A stretch of DNA of 64,000 nucleotides from Roseibium sediminis (lineage in GTDB: Bacteria > Pseudomonadota > Alphaproteobacteria > Rhizobiales > Stappiaceae): the NCBI RefSeq assembly GCF_008711325.1, contig NZ_VXDB01000009.1, positions 124,001-188,000 of the forward strand, in the 5' to 3' direction. This document shows, one piece after another, positions 9,238 through 18,646 of the stretch. Numbering within the stretch: the stretch's first letter is position 1; each line of letters begins with the position of its first letter. Position numbers and translations under genes: made by a program. Below the pieces are notes generated by a model. That model saw only the letters and a program-made list of their open reading frames with translations, ran no database searches and was not told the DNA's origin.

Positions 9238-10230
9238 ATGTACGCACAGATGGTGACATCTACCGGCAAGGGTGTTCAGTCCCTTGAGGATATGAGCCCC
9301 GAGGAGCGCGCCTTTCAGGAGCGCATCAACCGCGGCGAAAAGATCGAGCCGAAGGAGTGGATGCCGGACGGGTATCGCAAGAACCTCATTCGTCAGATCG
9401 GTCAGCACGCCCATTCCGAAATTGTAGGTCAGCTGCCGGAAGGCAATTGGATCACGCGCGCCCCGACGCTTGAGCGCAAGGCTATCTTGCTGGCAAAGGT
9501 TCAGGATGAGGCCGGGCATGGCCTCTATCTCTATTGTGCTGCCGAGACCCTCGGCGTCAGCCGCGACGAGCTTCTCGACAAGCTTCATTCCGGCGACATG
9601 AAATACTCTTCCATCTTCAACTATCCGACGCTGAACTGGGCCGATATCGGTGCGGTTGGCTGGCTGGTTGATGGTGCGGCGATCATGAACCAGGTGCCGC
9701 TGCAGCGGACATCCTATGGCCCATACAGCCGCGCGATGATCCGCATCTGCAAGGAAGAAAGCTTCCACCAGCGCCAAGGCTACGACATCATGATGAAGAT
9801 GGCCTTCGGTACGGAAGCGCAGAAGGAAATGGCTCAGGATGCCCTGAACCGCTTCTGGTATCCGTCATTGATGATGTTCGGCCCGTCAGACAAAGACTCT
9901 GTGCATTCTGCCCAGTCCATGGCTTGGAAGATCAAGATCAATACCAATGACGAGCTGCGCCAGAAATTCGTCGACCAGACTGTGCCACAGGCCAAATATC
10001 TTGGTCTGACCATTCCGGATGAAAACCTGAAATGGAATGAGGAGAAGGGCGGTTACGACTTCTCCGAGCCGGACTGGACCGAGTTTTTCGAAGTGATCAA
10101 GGGCAATGGCCCGTGCAACAAGGAACGGCTCGGTGCCCGCGTGAAGGCGTGGGACGATGGGGCATGGTTCCGGGACGGGCTGATGGCCCATGCAGAGAAA
10201 CAATCCGCAGCAAAGCTGGCCGCGGAATAG
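9238..10230 (+). CDS. paaA: PaaA, phenylacetyl-CoA 1,2-epoxidase catalytic subunit
   Basis: PaaA is the di-iron catalytic subunit of the multicomponent monooxygenase that converts phenylacetyl-CoA to the 1,2-epoxide. The 330-residue product is full length. Carboxylate/His ligand motifs of the ferritin-like fold are visible ([26 protein letters not shown]), along with the N-terminal [13 protein letters not shown] segment typical of PaaA. The start at 9238 has GAGGAGGAT upstream. It opens a collinear operon paaA-paaB-paaC-paaD-paaE-paaZ. Confidence 0.97.
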   Translation: MYAQMVTSTGKGVQSLEDMSPEERAFQERINRGEKIEPKEWMPDGYRKNLIRQIGQHAHSEIVGQLPEGNWITRAPTLERKAILLAKVQDEAGHGLYLYCAAETLGVSRDELLDKLHSGDMKYSSIFNYPTLNWADIGAVGWLVDGAAIMNQVPLQRTSYGPYSRAMIRICKEESFHQRQGYDIMMKMAFGTEAQKEMAQDALNRFWYPSLMMFGPSDKDSVHSAQSMAWKIKINTNDELRQKFVDQTVPQAKYLGLTIPDENLKWNEEKGGYDFSEPDWTEFFEVIKGNGPCNKERLGARVKAWDDGAWFRDGLMAHAEKQSAAKLAAE

Positions 10231-10315
10231 GACCACTGACGCCGGGCCCCATCGACACAACGATAACAACACACTGTGCAAAAGGCCCGGCGGCGGTGAC
10301 TTTGGGAGAGAACCG

Positions 10316-10600
10316 ATGAAAAAAGAATGGCCCCTTTGGGAAGTTTTCATCCGCGGACAGCATGGGCTGAACCACCGTCACGTGGGCAGCCTGCATGCAC
10401 CGGATGCGGAAATGGCGATCAAGAATGCCCGCGACGTCTACACCCGTCGCAATGAAGGCGTGTCGATCTGGGTGGTGGAAGCCAACAACATCACTGCTTC
10501 CAGTCCGTCGGACAAGGGGCCGCTGTTTGAGCCGTCCAATTCCAAGGTCTATCGGCATCCGACCTTCTTCGATATTCCCGAAGAAGTGGGGCACATGTAA
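10316..10600 (+). CDS. paaB: PaaB, phenylacetyl-CoA epoxidase subunit B
   Basis: PaaB is a small structural subunit of the phenylacetyl-CoA epoxidase complex, thought to help organise the PaaA-PaaC core. The 94-residue product begins MKKEWPLWEVFIRGQHGLNH and contains HVGSLHAPDAEMAIKNARD and the IWVV core, as expected for the family. The start at 10316 is preceded by GGGAGAG. Its stop codon overlaps the paaC start by one base, which suggests translational coupling. Confidence 0.95.
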   Translation: MKKEWPLWEVFIRGQHGLNHRHVGSLHAPDAEMAIKNARDVYTRRNEGVSIWVVEANNITASSPSDKGPLFEPSNSKVYRHPTFFDIPEEVGHM

Positions 10601-11376
10601 TGACAGCGGCCTCCACCACACTTGATCCGGCGGTTTATGCCGACTGGCTGATGAGGCTCGGTGACAACACGCTGATCCTCGGCCATCGCCTGTCTGAATG
10701 GTGCGGTCATTCTCCGGTGCTGGAGGAAGACATTGCCATGGCGAATACCGCGCTTGATCTGATCGGTCAGACGCAGCTGTGGCTCGGTCTTGCCGGCGAA
10801 GTCGAGGGCAAGGGCCGCACGGCAGACAATCTGGCGTATTTGCGTGATGCATCGAGGTTCCGCAACGTTTTGCTGCTGGAGCGCCCGAATGGCGACTTTG
10901 GCCAGACCTTGATGCGCCAGTTCCTGTTCGATGCCTTCCATCTTGAGCTTTTGAAGTCCCTGCAGACTTCCGGCGATCCGCGCGTTGCCGAAATCGCGGG
11001 CAAGGCGATCAAGGAAGTTGCCTATCATCTGGAGCGGTCAGCTGACCTGGTTATCCGTCTTGGCGATGGAACCGAGGAGAGCCACAGCCGCATGCAGACG
11101 GCGCTCGACGATCTGTGGCCCTATGTGGGCGAATTCTTCGTCAGCGACGATATCGACAAGGCAGTTGCCGATGCCGGTATTGGCCCCGATCCTGCAGACC
11201 TGAAGGCGGCTTGGCGGCAGACAGTGGACGAGGTTCTGCGGGCTGCCACCCTGAACGTGCCCGGTGAAGGCTATGTTCACAAGGGCGGCAAGCGCGGCAT
11301 CCACACGGAGCATCTGGGTTTCATTCTGGCGGAAATGCAGTTCCTGCAGCGCGCCTATCCGGGCGCAACCTGGTAG
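10600..11376 (+). CDS. paaC: PaaC, phenylacetyl-CoA epoxidase subunit C
   Basis: PaaC is the non-catalytic ferritin-like partner of PaaA in the epoxidase. The 258-residue product shows the family pattern (LGDNTLILGHRLSEWCGHSPVLEEDIAMANTALD split over the first helices, IKEVAYHLERSADLVIRLGDGTEES, and HTEHLGFILAEMQFLQRAYPG at the C-terminus). The start overlaps the paaB stop by one base. The product would act in the cytoplasm within the PaaABCDE complex. Confidence 0.95.
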   Translation: MTAASTTLDPAVYADWLMRLGDNTLILGHRLSEWCGHSPVLEEDIAMANTALDLIGQTQLWLGLAGEVEGKGRTADNLAYLRDASRFRNVLLLERPNGDFGQTLMRQFLFDAFHLELLKSLQTSGDPRVAEIAGKAIKEVAYHLERSADLVIRLGDGTEESHSRMQTALDDLWPYVGEFFVSDDIDKAVADAGIGPDPADLKAAWRQTVDEVLRAATLNVPGEGYVHKGGKRGIHTEHLGFILAEMQFLQRAYPGATW

Positions 11377-11382
11377 GCGGGG

Positions 11383-11895
11383 ATGCAGGTCGCGCTCGAT
11401 ACAGTCTGGGATTGGCTTGGCGAGGTGCCTGATCCGGAAATTCCGGTGATTTCGCTGACCGATCTCGGGATCATACGCGATGTTGCGTGGGATCGGGAGA
11501 CGTTGGTGGTGACTGTCACGCCGACCTATTCCGGCTGCCCGGCAACCACGCTGATCAATCTGGAAATCGAGTCGGCCTTGCGGGGCCACGGCGTGGAACA
11601 CATTCGGCTGGAACGTCAGCTCTCTCCAGCCTGGACCACAGACTGGATCAGCGCTGAAGGGCGGGAAAAACTGAAGGCCTATGGCATTGCCCCGCCTGTC
11701 GACGGAACAGCTGCGGACGGCAAGACCGTCGCGCTTGCTGCTCGCCTTCTGGGGCAGGGCAATCTGGTGATTGAGTGCCCCCGCTGCGGATCACATGAGA
11801 CGGAGAAGGTGAGCCAGTTCGGCTCCACTCCCTGCAAGGCGGCCTATCGCTGCAAAAGCTGCCTTGAACCCTTTGACTATTTCAAATGCATCTGA
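11383..11895 (+). CDS. paaD: PaaD, epoxidase maturation factor
   Basis: PaaD is needed for epoxidase activity, probably for iron-sulfur or di-iron centre maturation. The 170-residue product has an N-terminal MIP18/DUF59 domain (WLGEVPDPEIPVISLTDLGI; the TPTYSGCPA motif contains the conserved Cys). A C-terminal zinc-ribbon-like tail has four cysteine positions (CPRCGS ... CKSC ... FKC). It starts 6 bases after paaC and lies 19 bases before paaE. Confidence 0.93.
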   Translation: MQVALDTVWDWLGEVPDPEIPVISLTDLGIIRDVAWDRETLVVTVTPTYSGCPATTLINLEIESALRGHGVEHIRLERQLSPAWTTDWISAEGREKLKAYGIAPPVDGTAADGKTVALAARLLGQGNLVIECPRCGSHETEKVSQFGSTPCKAAYRCKSCLEPFDYFKCI

Positions 11896-11914
11896 TGCAC
11901 CGGAGTGATCTGGC

Positions 11915-12991
11915 ATGGCACGTTTTCATCCGCTTGAAGTAACTGACGTAAAACACGACACGCGGGACGCTGTTGTCGTGACGTTGAAGCCACGTGACGA
12001 GGACAAGGGCGCCTTCGACTTCGTTCAGGGCCAGTACCTGACCTTTCGGCGCGAGTTTGACGGCGAGGAACTGCGTCGGTCCTATTCCATTTGCGCCGGC
12101 AAGGATGACGGCATCCTGAGGGTTGGCATCAAGCGCGTTGACGGCGGTGCCTTTTCGACCTGGGCCAATGAGAACCTTGCTCCCGGCGATGTTCTGGAAG
12201 CCATGTCGCCAATGGGACGCTTTCATACTGACCTCGATTCCGCGACCGAGCGACACTATGTCGGCTTTGCAGCAGGATCGGGTATCACGCCGATCCTCTC
12301 GATCATCAAGACGACGCTGGCACGCGAACCCGGTTCCCGCTTCACGCTGGTCTATGCCAACCGGCAGATCAACACGATCATGTTCCGGGAAGAGTTGGAA
12401 GATCTGAAGAACCAGTATCTTGGCAGGTTCTCGGTCCTGCATATCCTTGGCAAGGAAGCGCAGGACATTGATCTCTTCACGGGCCGGATCGATGCAGAGA
12501 AGCTGCGCCAGCTGTTCAAGATGTGGATAGATCCGTCGTCCATCGACATGGCCTTCATCTGCGGTCCGGAAGAGCTGATGCACACGATTTCCGATAGCTT
12601 GAAAGAACACGGTCTTTCAGCTGACCAGATCAAGTTCGAGCTGTTTGCTTCCAGCCAGCCGGGCAGGGCAAAGACCCGCGCAGTCAGCAAGGAAGCAGAC
12701 ACGGCCGTCGGACAGGCGGAGGTCTCCATCACGCTTGATGGCGCAACGCGCACGATCACGATGGATAAGGGAGACATGAGCCTTGTCGATGCGGCGCATG
12801 CCAACAAGATCGACGTGCCTTATTCCTGCAAGGCGGGCGTATGCTCCACCTGCCGCTGCAAGGTGATTGAAGGTGAAGTCGAGATGGCGGTGAACCACGC
12901 GCTGGAGGACTACGAAGTGCGACAGGGTTACGTCCTGTCCTGCCAGTCCACGCCAATCACCGACAAGGTCGTCGTCTCCTACGACCACTAA
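11915..12991 (+). CDS. paaE: PaaE, phenylacetyl-CoA epoxidase reductase
   Basis: PaaE transfers electrons from NADPH through FAD and a 2Fe-2S cluster to the PaaA di-iron centre. The 358-residue protein has an FAD-binding ferredoxin-reductase domain (RRSYSICAG), an NAD(P)-binding domain (AAGSGITPILSIIK) and a C-terminal plant-type ferredoxin domain with cluster cysteines in SCKAGVCSTCRCKV. The start at 11915 has a GGAG-type site upstream. It is the fifth gene of the operon. Confidence 0.95.
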   Translation: MARFHPLEVTDVKHDTRDAVVVTLKPRDEDKGAFDFVQGQYLTFRREFDGEELRRSYSICAGKDDGILRVGIKRVDGGAFSTWANENLAPGDVLEAMSPMGRFHTDLDSATERHYVGFAAGSGITPILSIIKTTLAREPGSRFTLVYANRQINTIMFREELEDLKNQYLGRFSVLHILGKEAQDIDLFTGRIDAEKLRQLFKMWIDPSSIDMAFICGPEELMHTISDSLKEHGLSADQIKFELFASSQPGRAKTRAVSKEADTAVGQAEVSITLDGATRTITMDKGDMSLVDAAHANKIDVPYSCKAGVCSTCRCKVIEGEVEMAVNHALEDYEVRQGYVLSCQSTPITDKVVVSYDH

Positions 12992-13061
12992 CCTGTTTCA
13001 GGACAGATGCCCGGTGCAGGAGGGTTTGCAGCGGGCCAAGAACAAGCAAGGATATTTCAGC

Positions 13062-15140
13062 ATGACTTTATCGGCCCAAACGCCGCGCCGCCTCGAAAGC
13101 TTTGTCTCTGGCCATTGGACTGCGGGTCAGCGGGACGGCAAGCCGCTGCTCAATGCGGCAACCGGCCAGACTGTCGCGCTGATCGATGCCTCAGGTCTTG
13201 ATTATGGCGCTGCGCTTGATTGGGGCCGGAAGGTCGGCGGCAGGAACCTGCGCAAATATTCCTTCCATGAGCGGGCGGCCATGCTGAAGGCGCTGGCACA
13301 GGCCTTGATGGATCAAAAGGAAGAGTTCTATGCCGAGAGCTTCCTGACCGGGGCGACCCGGACCGATGGCTGGATCGACATTGAGGGTGGCATCGGTACT
13401 CTCTTTGCCTATTCCTCCAAGGCGCGACGGGAGCTGCCGAACACGCGCATCCTGACAGATGGGGACGTCGAGGTTCTGTCCCGCGACAACACCTTCTCCG
13501 CACAGCATATTTTCACGCCAATGGAAGGCGTTGCCGTTCACATCAACGCCTTCAACTTTCCGGTCTGGGGCATGCTGGAAAAGATCGCACCAACGCTGAT
13601 CGCCGGGATGCCGTGCCTTGTGAAACCGGCCAGCCAGACGGCTTATCTGACGGAACTGGTTGTCCGCCGCATTCTGGAGACCGGCATCTTGCCGGAAGGT
13701 GCCCTGCAGCTGGTTTCCGGCTCTGCGGGCGACATGCTGGATCATCTGACCGGTCAGGACGTTCTGACGTTCACGGGCTCTGCCTCCACGGGCCAGATGC
13801 TGCGCGGTCATCCGAAGGTCGTCTCGGAATCTGTTCGTTTCACCATGGAAGCCGACAGCCTGAATTCTTCCGTTCTTGGCACGGATGCAGCTCCGGGAAC
13901 ACCGGAATTCGATCTTTTCGTGAAGGAAGTCGCACGGGAGATGACCACGAAGGCGGGCCAGAAGTGTACGGCTATCCGCCGCGTTATCGCGCCGCGTGCC
14001 CACACCGATGCCCTGATCGAGGCCCTGTCTGCACGTCTCGGCAAGACGGTAGTCGGCGATCCGTCCTCGGAAGACACCCGCATGGGGCCGCTTGCCTCGC
14101 TTGATCAGCGCGATGAAGTTCGTGCCCGGATCAAGGAACTAAGTGCTGAAGCTGAAATCGTTGCCGGGAACCCGGACGAAGTCTCCGTCGCCTCCGGAGA
14201 CGCAGACAAGGGTGCCTTCATCAACCCCGTCCTGCTCCATTGCGCCAAGCCGCTGGATGGCACCGCCATCCACGATGTGGAAGCCTTTGGTCCCGTGGCC
14301 ACCGTCATGCCTTACCAGGATATCGAAGAGGCTGTTGAGCTGGCAAAGCGCGGCAAGGGATCGCTGGTCGCCTCTGTCTTCACCAATGATCCAAAGGTCG
14401 CGGAGGAGGTGGTCATCGGCATGGCACCGCTTCATGGCCGTGTGTTGATCGGCAACCGCGACAGCGCCAAGACCTCCACAGGTCATGGCTCTCCGCTGCC
14501 GATGCTGGTTCATGGCGGTCCGGGCCGTGCTGGCGGCGGCGAGGAAATGGGCGGTATGCGTGGGGTTAAGCACTACATGCAGCGCACCGCCGTTCAGGGC
14601 ACACCACGTCTTCTTTCTGCGGTCACAGGTCGCTGGATTGCTGGCGCAAATGGCCTCACTACGCCGGTGCATCCGTTCCGCAAGTCACTGGCAGAACTCA
14701 ATATTGGCGACCAGCTGATCACCAAGTCGCGAGAAGTGACGCTTGCCGATATCGAGCATTTTGCGACCTTCACCGGCGACACATTCTATGCCCACATGGA
14801 CGAGGAAAGCGCCCGTGCCAATCCGTTCTTCGAAGGCCGTGTCGCGCATGGCTATCTGATCGTGTCCTTTGCTGCCGGTCTCTTTGTTGATCCGGCTCCG
14901 GGGCCTGTCCTTGCCAATTACGGCGTCGACAACCTGCGTTTCCTCACACCGGTCAATCCGGGTGACGAACTGAAAGTTCAGCTGACCGCCAAGGAAATCA
15001 ACCCGCGCATCACCGCCGATTACGGCGAAGTCCGCTGGGATTGCTGCGTCACCAACCAGAACGATGAAGTCGTCGCGCAATACGATGTCCTCACCATGGT
15101 TGCCAAGACCTGGCCGCAAGTTGCACAGGCCGCTGAGTAA
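13062..15140 (+). CDS. paaZ: PaaZ, oxepin-CoA hydrolase / semialdehyde dehydrogenase
   Basis: PaaZ is a bifunctional enzyme. A C-terminal MaoC-type hydratase opens the oxepin-CoA ring, and an N-terminal aldehyde dehydrogenase oxidises the resulting semialdehyde to 3-oxo-5,6-didehydrosuberyl-CoA. The 692-residue product shows the ALDH region with the catalytic Cys in GQKCTAIRR and, from about residue 545, the hot-dog hydratase part (FATFTGDTFYAHMDEES, GRVAHGYLIVS). I chose the start at 13062 (AAGGA upstream); a longer frame opens at 13014 without family similarity. It closes the paaABCDE operon and is followed by a terminator-like hairpin. Confidence 0.95.
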   Translation: MTLSAQTPRRLESFVSGHWTAGQRDGKPLLNAATGQTVALIDASGLDYGAALDWGRKVGGRNLRKYSFHERAAMLKALAQALMDQKEEFYAESFLTGATRTDGWIDIEGGIGTLFAYSSKARRELPNTRILTDGDVEVLSRDNTFSAQHIFTPMEGVAVHINAFNFPVWGMLEKIAPTLIAGMPCLVKPASQTAYLTELVVRRILETGILPEGALQLVSGSAGDMLDHLTGQDVLTFTGSASTGQMLRGHPKVVSESVRFTMEADSLNSSVLGTDAAPGTPEFDLFVKEVAREMTTKAGQKCTAIRRVIAPRAHTDALIEALSARLGKTVVGDPSSEDTRMGPLASLDQRDEVRARIKELSAEAEIVAGNPDEVSVASGDADKGAFINPVLLHCAKPLDGTAIHDVEAFGPVATVMPYQDIEEAVELAKRGKGSLVASVFTNDPKVAEEVVIGMAPLHGRVLIGNRDSAKTSTGHGSPLPMLVHGGPGRAGGGEEMGGMRGVKHYMQRTAVQGTPRLLSAVTGRWIAGANGLTTPVHPFRKSLAELNIGDQLITKSREVTLADIEHFATFTGDTFYAHMDEESARANPFFEGRVAHGYLIVSFAAGLFVDPAPGPVLANYGVDNLRFLTPVNPGDELKVQLTAKEINPRITADYGEVRWDCCVTNQNDEVVAQYDVLTMVAKTWPQVAQAAE

Positions 15141-15167
15141 GGTTAGCGCGATTTTTGAGAAGCTGCC

Positions 15168-15192
15168 GTCCCGGCCCCGCGCCGGGACCTTT
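15168..15192 (+). terminator. Probable terminator of the paaABCDEZ operon
   Basis: GTCCCGGC (15168-15175) pairs perfectly with GCCGGGAC (15181-15188) around a 5-base loop and is followed by CTTTT, 28 bases after the paaZ stop. A second stem (CCCCGGA/TCCGGGG, 15204-15210 and 15217-15223) lies just downstream. Confidence 0.65.
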
Positions 15193-15296
15193 TGCATACA
15201 AGGCCCCGGATCGGTGTCCGGGGCAGCGCGAGCGGACGGATTGTCGCCCGGCCAACCATCGTTCGAGCTGTGCCAAATTTTGCATCTCGCACGATT

Positions 15297-15432
15297 GTCA
15301 TCCCCGACTTGATCGGGGATCCAATGAATTCCAGAGACGTTTATGTTCTGCTGCTTTGCGAACCTGTTCGCCCAACAAACGGCTCTGCCAGCCGGATGGT
15401 GGCAATGGATCCCCGATCAAGTCGGGGATGAC
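15297..15432. repeat. Intergenic repeat with 27-bp perfect inverted ends
   Basis: The arms at 15297-15323 and 15406-15432 are exact reverse complements (GTCATCCCCGACTTGATCGG..., 27 bases each) separated by 82 bases. Each arm is itself a small palindrome (ATCCCCGA/TCGGGGAT). The left arm plus its AATGAATTCCAGAG continuation resembles the segment at 35080-35118, so this is a dispersed family. Its role is unknown; such alphaproteobacterial elements are commonly found 3' of genes. Confidence 0.75.
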
Positions 15433-15506
15433 TATTGACCGTTTTGAAAGTTTAACTCTCCATTTGAAGAATGCAATGATTGGCAATGACCGGGCAAAGC
15501 CAAAGT

Positions 15507-16157
15507 ATGGATGATATTTGCGTAATTTTTGATCTTGATGGAACGCTTGTTGATAGCGAGCTGCTCTGTAATCAGGCATTCGTCGACCTGCTACCTGACT
15601 TGACTGTTTCTGCGGAAATATTATTGCGAGAATACAGAGGGAGAAAGCTATCTTGCATTTTTCGAGATCTTGAGGAGCGGATAGGCCGACCACTTGGGGA
15701 AGACTTTGAGCGGGTCTATAGGCACAGGGTTGCGGAGCTTTTTGGAACCGATCTCAAGCCAGTGCGCGGCGTTCGTAAAACTCTCGAACGTCTGGATAGA
15801 CCAAAATGCGTTGCGTCTAGTGGACCTCGATCGAAGATAGAGTTGGCGATGAGAATAAGCGGGTTGGCGACCTTCTTTGGTTCAAACGTTTTTAGTTCTT
15901 ACGAAATCAAAAGTTGGAAACCTGAACCAGGCCTGTTCCTCCATGCCGCCGCCGCTATGGGTTTTAGCCCGAACAACTGCGTTGTGGTCGAAGACAGCGC
16001 CGTTGGTATCGAAGCTGCGCTTGCAGCCGGAATGACAGCGGTTCACTTTTGTCCGACCTCTGAGACAAGAGTGGGCAATGCGACTTTGGTTATTGAAGAA
16101 ATGGCTCAGTTGCCAGAATTGATAGAGGGTTTTGCTAAAGCTAGGTACAATGTTTGA
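15507..16157 (+). CDS. HAD-family phosphatase (YieH/beta-phosphoglucomutase-like)
   Basis: This is a cytoplasmic HAD-superfamily hydrolase, probably a phosphatase for a small phosphorylated metabolite. Motif I is FDLDGTLVDSE near the N-terminus, followed by an alpha-helical cap. Motif II is VASSGPRSK, motif III lies around the SWKPEPGLF segment, and motif IV is VVEDSAVGIEAALAAGM. The start is uncertain: in-frame ATGs exist at 15486 and 15507 and a TTG at 15480. I prefer 15507 because motif I then falls at the usual distance from the N-terminus. Its base composition looks more AT-rich than the flanking paa genes and repeats lie upstream, so it may be an insertion into the locus. It is convergent with paaR and has no evident link to phenylacetate. 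Confidence 0.8.
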   Translation: MDDICVIFDLDGTLVDSELLCNQAFVDLLPDLTVSAEILLREYRGRKLSCIFRDLEERIGRPLGEDFERVYRHRVAELFGTDLKPVRGVRKTLERLDRPKCVASSGPRSKIELAMRISGLATFFGSNVFSSYEIKSWKPEPGLFLHAAAAMGFSPNNCVVVEDSAVGIEAALAAGMTAVHFCPTSETRVGNATLVIEEMAQLPELIEGFAKARYNV

Positions 16158-16178
16158 AAACTTGTACCACCAACCCTC

Positions 16179-16778
16179 TCACTTCACCGACTTTGCACCT
16201 TCCAGAATGAGTTGGGTGGCGAGGTCGGCGTAGTTTTCGCGGGTGACCGGGCCGCCGTCGCGGAACCACATGTAGACCCAGTTCATCATGCCGAAAAGGC
16301 TCATGGTGACGGGCATCAGGAGAGGCTTTTCCGGGTTTTCGAGGTTCGGATTGATCTCTTTCAGGATAGTCGAAAAGCGGCGGACGATCCGGCGTTCCAG
16401 TGCCGTGATCTCGCTTTTCTGCTCGTCGCTGAGGAGCGGGCCAGCGTTCAACTGCACCTTGTGCAGGTCGTCGGCGTCCTTGTAGTTTTCCAGAACCGCG
16501 CGAACGAGGTGCTTCAGCCGATTTTCGGTGTCGAGATCCGGCTGATCAGCTTTTTCAATATCCCGGTCAAGGTCTTCCAGATGGCTGCGAATGATCTCGA
16601 AGATCAAGGCGTCCTTGTTCGGGTAGTAGTGGTAGAGAAGCGACTTGGAGACCCCCGACGCCGTGGCGATTGCGGACATGGACGCCTTTTCCATGCCCTG
16701 TTCCGCAAAGACGGATGCAGCCTGGATCAGGATATGCCGTTGTTTGTCCTCAAAATCATCGGCGCGGGTGCGAGCCAT
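16179..16778 (-). CDS. paaR: PaaR-like TetR family regulator
   Basis: This is a TetR/AcrR-type transcriptional repressor. Its place at the end of the paaG-paaI-paaK unit suggests it senses phenylacetyl-CoA. The 199-residue product has the N-terminal helix-turn-helix (ASMSAIATASGVSKSLLYHYYPNKDAL) and a ligand domain resembling proteins annotated PaaR (FGMMNWVYMWFRDGGP). It starts 60 bases after the paaK stop, so it is probably cotranscribed. Palindromes at 9006-9019 and 19502-19513 (GACC-N4-GGTC) are its likely operators. Confidence 0.75.
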   Translation of the reverse strand: MARTRADDFEDKQRHILIQAASVFAEQGMEKASMSAIATASGVSKSLLYHYYPNKDALIFEIIRSHLEDLDRDIEKADQPDLDTENRLKHLVRAVLENYKDADDLHKVQLNAGPLLSDEQKSEITALERRIVRRFSTILKEINPNLENPEKPLLMPVTMSLFGMMNWVYMWFRDGGPVTRENYADLATQLILEGAKSVK

Positions 16779-16838
16779 CTTTATCTCTTCTGTTACAGTA
16801 TCTTGTGATCGCTAGCTAATTGCATGCATTAGCCTCGA

Positions 16839-18152
16839 TCACGCCTCCTTCGGTCGATTGTCGACCACACGCTTTGCCTTGCCTTCCGAGCGGGCAACTT
16901 TGCCGGGCTCCCTTACATCAATTTTCGTGGAAACGCCAACCACGCTCTTGATGTGATGGGAAAGCTCCTTGGCTGACGCGGCGCGGGCCTCGGACGAGGA
17001 CCTCGCCTCGGTCGCCTCGACAAGAACCGTCATGGTGTCCATGCGGCCCTCGCGGGTGAGTTCGATCTGGAAGTGCGGGGCAAGTCCGGCGCATTTCAGG
17101 ATCTGCTCTTCGATCTGGGTCGGGAAAACATTGACACCGCGCAAGATGATCATGTCGTCGGACCGACCTGTGACCTTTTCCATCCGGCGCATGGAACGGG
17201 CCGTGCCGGGCAGAAGGCGGGTAAGATCGCGGGTCCGGTAGCGGACCATCGGCAGGCCTTCCTTGGTCAGGGTCGTAAAGACCAGCTCGCCAATTTCACC
17301 GTCAGGCAGCACTTCACCGGTCTCAGGATTGATCACTTCCGGATAGAAATGGTCTTCCCAGATATGCAGCCCATCCTTGGTTTCCACACATTCATTGGCA
17401 ACACCGGGGCCCATGATTTCCGAGAGCCCATAGATGTCTACGGCGTGCATGTCGAAGGCTTGTTCGATTTCCCGGCGCATGGAGTTGGTCCAGGGTTCAG
17501 CCCCGAAAATGCCAACTTGCAGCGAGCTTTCGCGCGGGTCGATGCCCTGACGGTGGAACTCGTCCAGAATGGACAGCATGTAGGACGGCGTGACCATGAT
17601 GATCTTTGGTTTGAAATCCGTGATCAGGGTCACCTGACGTTCGGTCATGCCGCCGGAAACAGGAACGACGGTGCAGCCGAGTCGCTCTGCACCATAATGT
17701 GCGCCGAGGCCGCCGGTGAAAAGGCCATAGCCATAGGCGATGTGCACGATGTCACCAGCCCGACCACCGGAAGCGCGGATGGAGCGGGCGACAAGGTCCG
17801 CCCATGTTTCGATGTCCTTTTGGGTGTAGCCGACAACCGTCGGCTTTCCGGTTGTGCCGGAAGACGCGTGGATGCGAGCGATCTTGTCCTGCGGAGCTGC
17901 AAACATTCCAAAGGGGTATGTATCGCGGAGATCTGTCTTCACTGTGAAAGGGAATTTCGCCAGATCGGCAAGGGTCTTGAAGTCGTCCGGGTGACAGCCG
18001 TGCTCGTCAAACCGCTTCTTGTAGAAAGGTGAGTTCTCGTAGGCATGGCGCAACGACCATGCCATGCGCTCTTGCTGCAGGGTCGCTATTTCATCGCGCG
18101 AGGCGGTTTCAATCGGCTCCAGATCGCCCTGGCGCGGTGAAAGATCTTTCAT
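16839..18152 (-). CDS. paaK: PaaK, phenylacetate-CoA ligase
   Basis: PaaK activates phenylacetate to phenylacetyl-CoA with ATP and CoA, the entry step of the pathway. The 437-residue product has the adenylate-forming motif SSGTTGKPTVVGYT, the GAEPW motif, YGLSEIMGPGVANEC, and the C-terminal RSDDMIILRGVNVFPTQIE segment typical of PaaK. I chose the start at 18152 because of the strong GGGAGGAG site; the frame remains open to 18374 over the paaI gene. It lies 38 bases downstream of paaI on the same strand. Confidence 0.96.
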   Translation of the reverse strand: MKDLSPRQGDLEPIETASRDEIATLQQERMAWSLRHAYENSPFYKKRFDEHGCHPDDFKTLADLAKFPFTVKTDLRDTYPFGMFAAPQDKIARIHASSGTTGKPTVVGYTQKDIETWADLVARSIRASGGRAGDIVHIAYGYGLFTGGLGAHYGAERLGCTVVPVSGGMTERQVTLITDFKPKIIMVTPSYMLSILDEFHRQGIDPRESSLQVGIFGAEPWTNSMRREIEQAFDMHAVDIYGLSEIMGPGVANECVETKDGLHIWEDHFYPEVINPETGEVLPDGEIGELVFTTLTKEGLPMVRYRTRDLTRLLPGTARSMRRMEKVTGRSDDMIILRGVNVFPTQIEEQILKCAGLAPHFQIELTREGRMDTMTVLVEATEARSSSEARAASAKELSHHIKSVVGVSTKIDVREPGKVARSEGKAKRVVDNRPKEA

Positions 18153-18190
18153 ACGTCTCCTCCCAAAGACTTGGATTTCGGATCCGGGAC

Positions 18191-18646
18191 TTACTCGGGC
18201 AGGTGGGTTCCCTTGACCGTGCGAGAATGTCCGCGGAATTCGGCGATCAACTCGCCGGACTGATTGGTGATCGAAATGTCGTAGATGCCGGAGCGGCCCT
18301 GACGGGTCACTTCCTTCGCTGTGGCGGTCAGCCGGTCGCCGATACGGCCCGGCCTCAGATAGGTCACCGAGCAATGCTGGGCGACGGTCAGCTGGTTGTA
18401 GGTGTTACAGGCAAAGGCAAAGGCACTGTCGCCAAGCGTGAACAGATAACCGCCGTGGCAGTTGCCGTGCCCGTTGGCCATGATTTGAGTGAGTTCCATG
18501 GACAGGACCGCGTGCCCCGGAGAGACCTGCTCGATCTTCATGCCAAGGTTCTGTGACGCATGGTCGGTGGACCACATGGCCGCAGCACAGGCTTCGGCCA
18601 GCTGTTGCGGGGAAAGCTCCGATGCCTTCAAACCGGTTTCGCTCAT
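18191..18646 (-). CDS. paaI: PaaI, hydroxyphenylacetyl-CoA thioesterase
   Basis: PaaI is a hot-dog-fold thioesterase that hydrolyses dead-end hydroxyphenylacetyl-CoA esters and recovers CoA. The 151-residue product contains the characteristic NCHGGYLFTLGDSAFAFACN active-site segment (with Asp in GDSA) and the VTYLRPGRIGDRL strand. Its start overlaps the paaG stop by four bases (ATGA). Confidence 0.93.
   Translation of the reverse strand: MSETGLKASELSPQQLAEACAAAMWSTDHASQNLGMKIEQVSPGHAVLSMELTQIMANGHGNCHGGYLFTLGDSAFAFACNTYNQLTVAQHCSVTYLRPGRIGDRLTATAKEVTRQGRSGIYDISITNQSGELIAEFRGHSRTVKGTHLPE

Noticed and set aside
9067-9777. Minus-strand reading frame over the paaA start
   Set aside because: It overlaps the conserved paaA coding region and leader and shows no domain.
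16815-16833. GCTAAT/ATTAGC inverted repeat between paaK and paaR as a PaaR operator
   Set aside because: It does not match the GACC-N4-GGTC sites before paaA and paaG, and paaR is probably cotranscribed with paaK.
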